Assembly: GCA_937924495.1 (NCBI GenBank)
Contig: CALDSS010000142.1
Span: forward strand, 1 to 35,427
Reading direction: 5' to 3'
Source: an uncultured Saprospiraceae bacterium
Lineage (GTDB): Bacteria > Bacteroidota > Bacteroidia > Chitinophagales > Saprospiraceae
Length of the DNA: 35,427 nt
How positions within the stretch are numbered: position 1 is the first letter of the stretch; each line of letters begins with the position of its first letter. The notes beneath the pieces are model-generated. The model ran no database searches, was not told the DNA's origin, and was given only the letters and a program-made list of their open reading frames with translations. Shown one piece after another: positions 18,101 to 25,858 of this stretch. The translations under genes and the position numbers were made by a program.

Positions 18101-18418
18101 AGTAGCAAAACCAACTGACATATAATCCTTGAAAGGGTTCTCAATTGGAGCATTTACGGTAGATGGATTAGGATCCCATGTTCCGTTTACTGAAGTAATC
18201 GTCGAGATACTAAATCCATTAGGAACAACTAAAGTTATTTGGCCCGAACCCGTGACAGTTGTACCAGAAGTATTAGTTGTTGGTTTTGCATAAACCCGGT
18301 AGGTAAGTCCATCTCCATCAATTCTTACACTAAACTCAATTTGTGCAACGAGAGTTGTGGACATTAGAAAAAAGAGTGCTACCAGATAATTTTTAAAACT
18401 GTAAAAATTTACTTTCAT
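12101..18418 (-). CDS. Giant acidic surface protein with TSP3-like calcium-binding repeats
   Basis: The start is taken at 18418, where MKVNFYSFKNYLVALFF begins a normal signal peptide; the frame extends 14 codons further to 18460. The product is then about 2105 aa. The N-module (about 27-180) has KDYMSVGF, YLIDNQFDPF and LPNSIGNNPGN. About 1640 residues of Asp-rich repeats follow. Twelve long units open with CDFDNDG, then DPDDDNDGVND, then SDSDNDGISD, several with ETGxDGSYD and DTDGDGxxDGxEDxNxxG. Then come five short units of about 40 aa (DNDGDGY...YDPDDxNPCVPD). Paired cysteines recur and suggest disulfides. The last 280 residues are a C-terminal domain shared with the 2185-aa neighbour, ending ITEQLPEVID. 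By homology with thrombospondin type 3 repeats, the rod should bind many Ca2+ ions. No standard T9SS signal is seen. Confidence 0.9.
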   Translation of the reverse strand: MKVNFYSFKNYLVALFFLMSTTLVAQIEFSVRIDGDGLTYRVYAKPTTNTSGTTVTGSGQITLVVPNGFSISTITSVNGTWDPNPSTVNAPIENPFKDYMSVGFATDVPTIIYQSGVEVELINFQRTTNCAGEIYLIDNQFDPFAQLPNSIGNNPGNELSAFDLLTGAQYFYTGNYGTDADCRDDDGDGLVNIIEDLNNNGIYDPPTETNFLNADTDGDGIDDGVEDADRNGQVDPGESDPRDICDPKPIYASCDWDNDGQANDVDADDDGDGVDDIQDIQNFDTTSDSDGDGVGDLDETNAGSDPLDACDPDNTVIACIGTDDDGDGYYGSLPATDPLHDPDELNPCNPSTAAPTCDFDNDGIINQLDPDDDNDGVNDIDDVDQVNVNSDSDQDGISDNIETGADGSYDAGTDTNPLDADTDNDGVDDGVEDTNQNGVVDAGEMNPLNVDTDGDALWDGTEDANGNGVVDAGESDPLDECDPNAINDPCDFDNDGISNQLDPDDDGDGVNDVDDVNPYDPNSDSDGDLISDINETTNGSDPLNPCDPNSNAGSCNDIDNDGDGYFANYPTGSTQYDPDDANTCIPDGSAFNCDFDGDGLNNDVDTDDDNDGVPDIQDVDDYDKNSDSDNDGIVDDVETGMDGSYDAGIDTNPIDNDTDGDGIIDGVEDANQNGSKDPNETDPLLADTDFDGVDDGVEDANQDGFMQAGESNPLDPCDPVGTNTTCDNDNDGILNADDPDDDNDGVDDINDVNNFDPNSDSDNDGISDNVETGMDGSYDPGIDTNPLDPDTDDDFVSDGEEDQNRNGQQDPGEMDPLDLDSDNDGFSDGEEDLNFDGIYNPATGESNPLDRCEPLAIYDECDFDNDGQTNDIDPDDDGDGVADVQDVDQFDPNSDSDNDEIPDNIETGLDGIYNPGSDTNPLDKDTDNDGIEDGVEDANQDGNLDPTETNPLNPDTDGDGYDDGQEDSNFNGFVEPTESHPLDPCDPDAFLDTCDFDGDGLNNDVDSDDDGDGVADVDDVDRLDPNSDSDNDGISDTKETKDDGVYNVGIDSDPLNPDTDGDGYLDGDEDINKNGFVDTSIETDPLDFCDPINNTPSCDFDGDGLTNDVDDDDDGDGVNDTDDVENYNPESDSDADGISDADETGNDGSYDPTSSDTDPLNPCEPDPNALACSGVDNDGDQFFENFAPGHPFYDPNDSDPCIPSLEAAKCDYDGDGLINSVDPDDDNDGVNDVSDVDPYDEYSDSDNDLIPDIVETGGDGDYDAGIDTNPLNYDTDGDMVSDGLEDRNRDGIVNIGEMNPRNPDTDFDGIQDGIEDDNLNGIHDPGESSALDQCDPLATFPSCDFDNDGIQNATDPDDDGDGVDDNLDIDPYDPHSDTDGDTVSDVEETFNGSDPLNPCDPNPNAFACNADDVDGDGYSPTYAQGHPRFDPDDNNPCVPDFTVGNCDFDNDGLINSIDDDDDADGVLDADDVDDYDKNSDSDLDGLVDNAETGFDGNYDPNTDSDPLNPCDPLENNPACVGQDADRDGYASNLDPNDPLFDPDDNNPCVPDWTFNGCDFDNDGIVNGNDPDDDNDGVNDGDDAGQYNPNSDSDNDGISDIDETTNGTDPLNACDPDANNPNCGLTATDNDGDGYMAGISPFDPNFDPNDANPCVPDTNSPACNANVTDNDGDGYKGGVDPSNPQYDPDDNNPCIPNQSSSACLANAQDNDNDGFFSGIDSSNPNYDPDDSDPCVPDNTTGACTGNNDLDGDGYITGVSFTDPLFDPDDANACVPDPTVGSCVPSADNDNDGFFGDAAPGSANYDPDDNDPCVPDATGPDCQTGGSDIVYSNLRVFLQGAMDTNAGLMDDDIRNKGFLPAIEPYTDLKPDFVTTPFIHVGAGGGETVVDDATTFGVSGNDAIVDWVFVELRSAADPKVVVQSRSALVQRDGDVVDVDGVSPVNFQVDGAASYYISIRHRNHLGVMTANAISLSTSTGSAPMVDFTDVDTPTYGEHAQVISGGFAMLWGGNADGNNYIVYQGAGIANPDRDKVFFDVFTAPVNTNFQFNFIYEGYHGGDTNMDGEVKYQGLSNDVDQMIFFNVLSHPDNPNLFPSFFITEQLPEVID

Positions 18419-18566
18419 TTTTTTAGAGTTTTCTTCTCTTATTTTTTGTGAGACTCCCATCTCTTAAAAAAGAAAATGGGCAGATTATAACCTTGGGTGG
18501 GATTTGAAATTGCGACCTAATAAAAGAGACATTTTTTAAAGATGTAGTTTTCTTAAAACTCAGATT

Positions 18567-18599
18567 GGCGGCATTCCGAACTGAGTTCGAAATGCCGCC
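18567..18599 (-). terminator. Hairpin behind the Ig-repeat gene
   Basis: GGCGGCATT (18567-18575) is inverted at 18591-18599, with the stem continued by CGAA/TTCG around CTGAG and a single mismatch. The T run on the minus strand is weak. It lies 19 nt past the stop at 18619. Confidence 0.65.
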
Positions 18600-18618
18600 T
18601 TTCTGAATTGCAATTATG

Positions 18619-21600
18619 TTATGGTAATTGTTCTAATACAATGAAATTCGCAAGTGTATTTTCATTACCTGGGTGTAATAGAACCGTATTCAGAAGAATC
18701 ATGTTTCTATCATTATTTGGTCCCTGATAAATTGACACACCATCTAAGTTGTAATCCTCTAAGAGGTATCCTTCTAAGATGTGGTTTGCGTTTGGACCGC
18801 CTTGTGGGCCCGTATCATTATTCGGGTCAGAAAGTACTTTCAAGAAAATCTGAAGTACATCTGTGTTTGGTCCTTGATAGATAACTCTTCCATCAGGTCT
18901 CAAATCTCCTGCCCATAAGTAGTTGTTTTTGGTTTTGACATTACCAAAGTTGGTGTTGAACATTGGATTATTTCCATGTCTTACAATGGCAGTATCTCTA
19001 AAGTCAACTACTCTTACATCTGGCGAAAGTTCAGGAGCATCAACCGTCATTACACCTAAGTGATTTCTGTGACGTAATGCAACATAATATTCACCAGCTA
19101 CAACAGTCGTATCAAAAGTAACTGAAGATACACCATCAACATCAACTACATCCCCATCAGATTGAATCAAAGCTGCACGAGTAGCAACTACACTATCAAT
19201 TTTGTTGGCATGTCTTAATTCTACAAATACCCAATCAACGATTCTATCATCACCAGTTACGGCCAATACCGTTGGGTCAGTAATGGTTTCACCACCCCCA
19301 GGTCCAGCGTGCACGAATGGTCTGATTGTATCAATTTGTCCATTAACTTGAGCAACATATTTTATATCAGAATATGGCTCAACAGTTGGAATCAATCCTT
19401 TGTCATTCAATTTAGTGCTCATCTTCTCATTGATAGTTGCAACACCACTAAACGAAGGTCCGTAAAGAAGGCCTTTCACGTCAAGTGCTATACCGAAACA
19501 AGCAGAGCTTATCAAAGGATCACATGGGTCACATGGGTTTCCGTCAAGGACTCCGTCACCATCAGTTTCTTCTTGGTTACTGATTCCGTCACCGTCCCAA
19601 TCTTCATCACCATCATCGTCACCGTCCATGTCAACGTCCACATTGAATTGTCCATAATTCAAACAAGAGTATTCCCAAACATCATCCAATCCATCATTAT
19701 CATCATCTTCATCAATGTCATTGATTTCTCCATCCATGTCGAAATCACAGAATCCTAAAGTATCAGATACGATGTGTAACAATGCTGAGTCTGAGTAAAA
19801 TGGAGAACAGGTTGGAAGCTCTACTCTCAAACGGAATACGGTGTCACCACGCGTCTGCATGATATCCATAGAATCCAATTGCAACAAAGTAGTTTCTGTA
19901 CCATGAACCCAAGTATCATCATTTACATCTGACCACATGTTAGTAGAAACATCTAACACCTCCCATTGGTAAGTCATTACACCTGAACCACCGTTGGTAA
20001 CACCAACTTGGAAGAAGTATGCTTCGTTACGACAAGCAGTCAATCCTTCTAATGGGTCGAAAGTCAATGGCCCTTCTACAGTCAATCTTGCATTATCAGA
20101 GTAAATAATATCACAGGTATTGGTCCAAATACCGCAACGGTATCTTCTACCATATAGACCCGCAACATCAGCAATATCTAAGCGGGGTGAGTTTACATTA
20201 CTGTATGGAGCAGCGTTGGCCAAATCAGTCCAGATGACACCATCCGTACTTACTTGCCATTGATAATTAACAGTTCCACCAGTTCCATTGTCAGCTGCAA
20301 TTTCGAAGAATGCAGGCTCACCAGAACATACGGTAGTATCGTTTGGCATATCAGTAAATTCGATTGGCCCTTCGATAGTCAACGTTGCAGGATTAGTCCA
20401 AACCGTTGCACATGTTGAAGTCCAAACTCTTACTCTGAATTCAGCACCGTTCAATGTATCAGAATTTATATCAGATACACTTAAAGTATCAGAACGAACA
20501 CCATTGTAGAAACTATCAAGATTAGAAGTCAAATCCATCCAACCCATTCCTCTATTGATTTCCCACTGATAATTCACAGTACCTGCACCCATGTAATTCA
20601 ACTGAGTCGTAAAGATTACTGAGTTGTTATTACAATCTGTGATAGGCAATGGATCGGTTGGTGTCAATGGTCCTTCTACTGTAATGATTCCTGGCTCAGA
20701 ATATTCGTTAGGACAAGTAGAGGTACTGATTTTTGCTCTGTACCAGTTTTGGTCTAAACCAGCCACATCAGTAATGATCAAAGTATCATTTGTTACGTCT
20801 GTGTAAATTGGATCAGACTCCAATGCGTCTTGCCAAGTAATACCTCCATTTTCGCTATACTCCCATTGGATGTCAACGGCACCATTACCTGGATTGGTAA
20901 AAGCAGCGACCATAATGGTATCGCTACCAGCACATACAATAATATCATCAGGATGATTTGTAAAGTCTAATGGTCCTTCTACGTTAAGTAATGCCTCATC
21001 AGAAGTAATGCTTGTACATTCTCCAGTTTGAATAATTACTCTGAATCTGTCTCCATTATCAGTTGCATCAATTTCACCTTGTTGTAAAACAGGTGTTGTA
21101 TAACCGTTGAATGCTTCAGTTCCAGCCGTTGAGATATCAACCCATCCCGCTGCATCTTCTGCTCTGTTTATTTGCCATTGATATTCTAAAGTTCCACCAC
21201 CCAAGTTTTGAGTAGAGATGAAGAATACTACATCTTCTGCATCACATGCAATTACATCAGTTGGATCATTTGTGATAGAGATAGCTCCTTCAACGGTCAA
21301 GATGGCATCGTCAGAATACTGAACACCACATGTTGGGAAGAAGTAAGATACTCTGTACCAGTTTTGGTTGTAGGTATGATCCGCTCCTGTAATTACTAAA
21401 TTTGTAGAATTGATTCCTGAATAAACAGGGTCAGCAGCAGAAACATCTGCCCAAGTTGCACCAGCATCTGTACTTACTTGCCACTGCCATACTGGTGTTC
21501 CAGATGCACCGTTTGTGAAAGCAATATCAAACTGAGCTACCCCTCCTGAACATATTGTATCATGTGCTGGCTCAGTAGTAATTTCTACTGCACCTTCAAT

Positions 21601-24600
21601 TGCTAAACGTGCACCATCAGAGATAGTCACCGCACAAGTTCCTGTCCAGATTCTTACTCTAACCGAGTCACCATTCATTTCTTCAACAAGTGGTGCAATA
21701 CTAACAGTATCAGTAGTTGTACCGTTGTAAGTGGTATCATTCACCAAGTCAACCCAACCCGCACCTGGGTCAGAAGCTCTCTTGATTTCCCATTGATACA
21801 TTATATCTCCAGAACCGTCATTTGTTACGCCAGCAAAAACTTGTGCGTTTCCTTCTGTACAAAGTGTCACATCTACAGGTTGACCGTCAGGGTTAATATC
21901 AAATGGCCCTTCAACGGTTAATTCTGCAAATTCTGAGATTACCCAATCACACTCACCAGTTCTTACTTTTAATCTATATCTATTATCGTATAATCCAGTT
22001 ACATCAGAAATCTGTAAATGTCTCGTATCTACACCTGAGTAAACACCACCGTTAGCCATTTCAGAGTAGTTTACTGTATCTTCAGAAATTTCCCATAAAT
22101 ACTCAAGTACTCCATCATTTTCACTTTCAGCTAATGCAAAGAACTCCGCTGGATTACCCGAACAAACCGTAGTATCGTTTGGCATGTCAGTGAACTCAAG
22201 TGGTCCTTCAATTACCATTCTTACACATACAGAAGCAATAGAAACACAGGTAGGTGTGCTAACGATTACTTTAAGCGAATCTCCATCATTACCACCTTGA
22301 TCAGTATTTAATGATAGTCTTGGAGTATTCACTCCATTATATACCGAGTTATCAACAAGATCAATCCATCCACCTCCTAAGGCAGATTTCAATTGCCATT
22401 GATACGCAACATTTCCTGCTCCAGGGTTGATAACAACCGTTTCAAAAATTGCTTGGTCATTTCTACAAATTGTATCATTGACCGGTTGAGAATCAATTGA
22501 CAAAGGTCCTTCTACAGAAAGCAATGCTTCAATACTTGCAACCGCACCACAGGAATGTGTTCTTGCTTCTACTCTATAAAGAAATTGATTTTGTAGATAT
22601 GAAATTCCCGTAAGGGTCAAATCAGAGGTAGCAGCGCCACTATAGACAACACCACCGGTAGATGCGCCATCAGCAACATCATTCCAAGTTGTTCCACCGT
22701 CAGTACTTACTTGCCATGCAAAGTCAAAATTACCTTGAGCAACAGTTGCACTTGATGTGAATGTATGATTGTCACCATCACAAATATCAATGTCTTGTGG
22801 CTCAGAAGTGAACTCAGCTCCATCAGATATTTCTATAAATGCATGACGAGAAGTGTCTCTTGAACACTCTCCTGACCAGAAAATTACACGGTAATAATTG
22901 CCATTTACGGTGTTTGAAACATCTACAGATAACGTATCAGTAGAAGCTCCATTATAAGTCATATCATTCATGAGGTTTGTCCAAGTGACTTCATTATCCG
23001 TAGATACTTGCCACTGGTAACTAACCGTTCCAGCATTCGCACTTAAACTTTGGTTCTCGACACCAACGATGAATTCCAATGCCTGAGCAGAACAATCTAA
23101 AATATCGTCTGGCTCGTCGGTAAGTACGATAGGGCCTTCAACAGTTAATAACCCTTCCGTTGAATTTACAACTGAACAAGTAGGTGTTGTATAAGCTCTT
23201 CTGAAAAGATTATCAGAATAAGTTCTAACATTACTTACGGTCAAGGTGCCAGTAGTTGTACCGACAAAATCAGCGCCTGAAGCAGGCAACCAAGTCGTAC
23301 CACCATCAGTAGAATATTCCCAGCTACCACTTACCGTTCCGAGTGGTGCGCTTGCTTCAGAATAGAATTCTGCAGTTTCGTCATTACATACTGATGTGTC
23401 TCTTGTTTCAAGATCTACCATGATTGGGCCTTCAACATTCAATGTTGCCCAAGCTGAGAATACTGTATCACAGTGCTCTGTGGAAATGGCTAAACGGAAT
23501 TGATATAAATTCAAACCATCAATATCTGAGATTTGAAGTGAATCCGTATCCGCACCTGCGTAAGGCGTACCGTTTACTACATTTGAGTACCCTGCCGCAG
23601 TAGCTGAAGTTCTTACTTGCCAACTATAAATAATTGAAGTATCTGCGTTTATAGAGCCATTTGAAGAAGGTGCATAGAAAGCTGTTGGGTTTTCTACACA
23701 TTCTATTACGTCTGTAGGATTAGCAGTAATTGCTAAAGGGCCTTCAATTGCAACAATTGCTTGACCTCTAACTGTATCTACAGGACAACCTCTACTATCC
23801 ACAACAGAAACAACTCTGAAAGTATCCGTAGCAGTCAATGTAATATTAATTGGGTCGCCTGATTCGTAATTATTAAGTGTTGTATAATTACAATCTTTAT
23901 CTTTATAAACAACGGTATATGGTGACCATCCGTCAACGATGTCAACAAAGATGTCAACATTATCTTCAGAAGCACACATTACAGTATCACCTCTCATTTC
24001 AGCAGCTAATGGGTGAATTGGGTCACAAGCATTACAGGCTTCAGAAGCATCTGCTTCTAAACTGAAATTACCATCACCATCCAAATCTTCATTTAAAGCT
24101 ACATCGTATAAACCGTTACCATTCAAATCTTCAGGAATGGTATCAAAGTTTCCGTCACCGTCTCTATCTTCACTCATGGCAGCATCGTACACACCATCGC
24201 GGTCAAGGTCTTCTGCTAAGAGAGAGAAGTTACCATCACCATCTAAATCTTCATCAAGTGATGCATCTAAAACACCATTACCATTTAAATCTTCACCAGC
24301 ATCAAGGATTCCGTTGCCGTTATAATCCTCATCAATACAGCTATCATAAAGGCCGTTACCATTCAAATCTTCAGAAATTGGATCAAAGTTTCCATCACCA
24401 TTCAAATCTTCATTAATCACTAAATCCAACACACCATTGCCGTTCATATCCTCAGAGAACTCATCCCAGTTTCCGTCACCATTCAGATCTTCATCTAAGG
24501 CAGTATCCCAAGAACCATTTCCATTTAAATCTTCAGAAATTGGATCCCAGTTTCCATCGCCATTAGTATCTTCTTGAGCATCCAATAGTCCGTCGCCATC

Positions 24601-25176
24601 ACAATCATTACAGCTCCAGCCAGATAAAGCATAATTGCGCGACCATGCATATAAATACAAAATTGGCAAATAACCTTTATCAATAACATCAAAGTTGTTA
24701 CCAGGATTATTATTAGCTGAGTTGGGTAAAACATTAAAAGGATCGGTATTATTATCGATCAAGTAAAGAGTATCTGGACAAGGTCCTACTTTTTCAAATG
24801 TAAAAAGAAGGGTCTCTGTCGTATCAGATAAACCATCGTTTGGAAAACTAGACAAATATCCAATACTAATATAATCATAGTTTGGATTCTCTGATGGAGC
24901 ATTAACACGCGCATTTTGCGACCAGATACCGTTTACGTTTGTCATATTGGCGAAAACGAAACCAGTAGGTGCAACAATAGTGGCCTGCGCAGATCCCACA
25001 TCGACATTATTCGACGGAGACTGGATTGACCCATTGTGTTTAACAAAAACTCCCCATCTAGATGTGTCATTGGGTAATAATTGAAGTTTCATTTCTACTT
25101 GTGCAAATGTAGTCGTAAGACCTAGAAGCAATAGAAAAGCAGACAATAAGAACTTCAATGTAAATGTCTGTCTCAT
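18619..25176 (-). CDS. Giant surface protein with EF-hand-like and 13 Ig-like repeats
   Basis: This 2185-aa protein has a signal peptide (1-26, ending TTTFAQ) and the N-module (about 27-188: YDYISIGYL, LYLIDNNTDPF, LPNSANNNPGN). Calcium-type Asp loops (190-377) alternate as EDLNGDGNFD and EDLNGNGLYD. A PKD-like segment (about 385-480) precedes thirteen Ig-like modules of about 100 aa (485-1800). Each has a Cys near the start (TTVCSG), a YQWQVSTDGG core, a Y-R-V strand with a second Cys, and a closing LTVEGP. A short TSP3-like stretch (about 1805-1890) leads into the C-terminal domain (1896-2185: VDWVFVELR, DGDVVDVDGVS, RHRNHLGVMT) and two dockerin-like loops, ending VLEQLP. It is the first gene of the cluster in transcription order. 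Surface adhesion is inferred from architecture. Confidence 0.9.
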   Translation of the reverse strand: MRQTFTLKFLLSAFLLLLGLTTTFAQVEMKLQLLPNDTSRWGVFVKHNGSIQSPSNNVDVGSAQATIVAPTGFVFANMTNVNGIWSQNARVNAPSENPNYDYISIGYLSSFPNDGLSDTTETLLFTFEKVGPCPDTLYLIDNNTDPFNVLPNSANNNPGNNFDVIDKGYLPILYLYAWSRNYALSGWSCNDCDGDGLLDAQEDTNGDGNWDPISEDLNGNGSWDTALDEDLNGDGNWDEFSEDMNGNGVLDLVINEDLNGDGNFDPISEDLNGNGLYDSCIDEDYNGNGILDAGEDLNGNGVLDASLDEDLDGDGNFSLLAEDLDRDGVYDAAMSEDRDGDGNFDTIPEDLNGNGLYDVALNEDLDGDGNFSLEADASEACNACDPIHPLAAEMRGDTVMCASEDNVDIFVDIVDGWSPYTVVYKDKDCNYTTLNNYESGDPINITLTATDTFRVVSVVDSRGCPVDTVRGQAIVAIEGPLAITANPTDVIECVENPTAFYAPSSNGSINADTSIIYSWQVRTSATAAGYSNVVNGTPYAGADTDSLQISDIDGLNLYQFRLAISTEHCDTVFSAWATLNVEGPIMVDLETRDTSVCNDETAEFYSEASAPLGTVSGSWEYSTDGGTTWLPASGADFVGTTTGTLTVSNVRTYSDNLFRRAYTTPTCSVVNSTEGLLTVEGPIVLTDEPDDILDCSAQALEFIVGVENQSLSANAGTVSYQWQVSTDNEVTWTNLMNDMTYNGASTDTLSVDVSNTVNGNYYRVIFWSGECSRDTSRHAFIEISDGAEFTSEPQDIDICDGDNHTFTSSATVAQGNFDFAWQVSTDGGTTWNDVADGASTGGVVYSGAATSDLTLTGISYLQNQFLYRVEARTHSCGAVASIEALLSVEGPLSIDSQPVNDTICRNDQAIFETVVINPGAGNVAYQWQLKSALGGGWIDLVDNSVYNGVNTPRLSLNTDQGGNDGDSLKVIVSTPTCVSIASVCVRMVIEGPLEFTDMPNDTTVCSGNPAEFFALAESENDGVLEYLWEISEDTVNYSEMANGGVYSGVDTRHLQISDVTGLYDNRYRLKVRTGECDWVISEFAELTVEGPFDINPDGQPVDVTLCTEGNAQVFAGVTNDGSGDIMYQWEIKRASDPGAGWVDLVNDTTYNGTTTDTVSIAPLVEEMNGDSVRVRIWTGTCAVTISDGARLAIEGAVEITTEPAHDTICSGGVAQFDIAFTNGASGTPVWQWQVSTDAGATWADVSAADPVYSGINSTNLVITGADHTYNQNWYRVSYFFPTCGVQYSDDAILTVEGAISITNDPTDVIACDAEDVVFFISTQNLGGGTLEYQWQINRAEDAAGWVDISTAGTEAFNGYTTPVLQQGEIDATDNGDRFRVIIQTGECTSITSDEALLNVEGPLDFTNHPDDIIVCAGSDTIMVAAFTNPGNGAVDIQWEYSENGGITWQDALESDPIYTDVTNDTLIITDVAGLDQNWYRAKISTSTCPNEYSEPGIITVEGPLTPTDPLPITDCNNNSVIFTTQLNYMGAGTVNYQWEINRGMGWMDLTSNLDSFYNGVRSDTLSVSDINSDTLNGAEFRVRVWTSTCATVWTNPATLTIEGPIEFTDMPNDTTVCSGEPAFFEIAADNGTGGTVNYQWQVSTDGVIWTDLANAAPYSNVNSPRLDIADVAGLYGRRYRCGIWTNTCDIIYSDNARLTVEGPLTFDPLEGLTACRNEAYFFQVGVTNGGSGVMTYQWEVLDVSTNMWSDVNDDTWVHGTETTLLQLDSMDIMQTRGDTVFRLRVELPTCSPFYSDSALLHIVSDTLGFCDFDMDGEINDIDEDDDNDGLDDVWEYSCLNYGQFNVDVDMDGDDDGDEDWDGDGISNQEETDGDGVLDGNPCDPCDPLISSACFGIALDVKGLLYGPSFSGVATINEKMSTKLNDKGLIPTVEPYSDIKYVAQVNGQIDTIRPFVHAGPGGGETITDPTVLAVTGDDRIVDWVFVELRHANKIDSVVATRAALIQSDGDVVDVDGVSSVTFDTTVVAGEYYVALRHRNHLGVMTVDAPELSPDVRVVDFRDTAIVRHGNNPMFNTNFGNVKTKNNYLWAGDLRPDGRVIYQGPNTDVLQIFLKVLSDPNNDTGPQGGPNANHILEGYLLEDYNLDGVSIYQGPNNDRNMILLNTVLLHPGNENTLANFIVLEQLP

Positions 25177-25684
25177 AAGAAAATTGTTTCTTTGTTTTTA
25201 TTCTAAATAGTTTAGTAATGGGCGGAAAATATCAATTGTGGGGGGGAGAGATTTCAAAAGAGCTTACAGCACCCTTAGTCCGATTCATTATGACCGAATT
25301 GAGTGACTAAAAAAGTCGAACAGCTAAAAGAAATGAATAGAAATTAAACCTAATGAAAAGTTTGGAGGGAAGTTGTAGGAGATTTTTAGGTATAATATTT
25401 CATGGTGTCCATTCCTCGTTTTCGCAATTTCAAAATGTCATAGCCCAAAGCTTAATTGAGCAAAAGACTATTTTATGTTTAATGCGTAGAGCAACTATAA
25501 TGGAGGGTATTGTATAGTAATTTTAGACAACAACTATACCAATAGATTAATTTTTTATCTGATAAAAGGGTATTATTTACATTCTTTTCAATACCATAGA
25601 AAAAGATATTAATAACAGTTCACTTACAATTATCGAAAAATATAGACGTTTTTTCATCCGTTTTTTGTCTTCAAAAGTTCATGA
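25177..25684. other. Intergenic region upstream of the surface-protein cluster
   Basis: No frame of credible length or composition is present. Notable items are a 7-G tract at 25240-25246 (C on the coding strand, 64 nt upstream of the start at 25176) and TTAGTC...GACTAA inverted words near 25276-25311. The rest is plain AT-rich DNA. Confidence 0.5.
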
Positions 25685-25730
25685 TAAAAAAAGGCCTAAT
25701 CTCAACTAAGATGAACTTAGTAAAGCCAAA
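25685..25730 (-). terminator. Terminator-like hairpin behind the AAA+ gene
   Basis: On the minus strand GGC, an inner CTAAG-TTCAT-CTTAG hairpin and GCC are followed by TTTTTTT. It lies about 130 nt past the AAA+ stop. A T run is also present on the other strand. Confidence 0.55.
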
Positions 25731-25858
25731 AAAATACTTATAGGAGACTTCTGTTCCTGTCTTATAAGCATTGGTAGTAACTTTCCGAATAAAGATCAGA
25801 AATATGGTTGAAAACTGAATTCTTATTTAGGACAGATGCTCTGTTCTGATTAGGAAAA

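Noticed and set aside
18419-18460. Upstream ATG extension of the TSP3-repeat protein
   Set aside because: The added 14 residues (MGVSQKIREENSKK) would push the signal peptide inward; the start at 18418 gives a normal one.
19309-19758. 149-aa plus-strand frame opposite the 2185-aa gene
   Set aside because: Antisense to conserved C-terminal domain and TSP3 codons; its composition reflects those codons.
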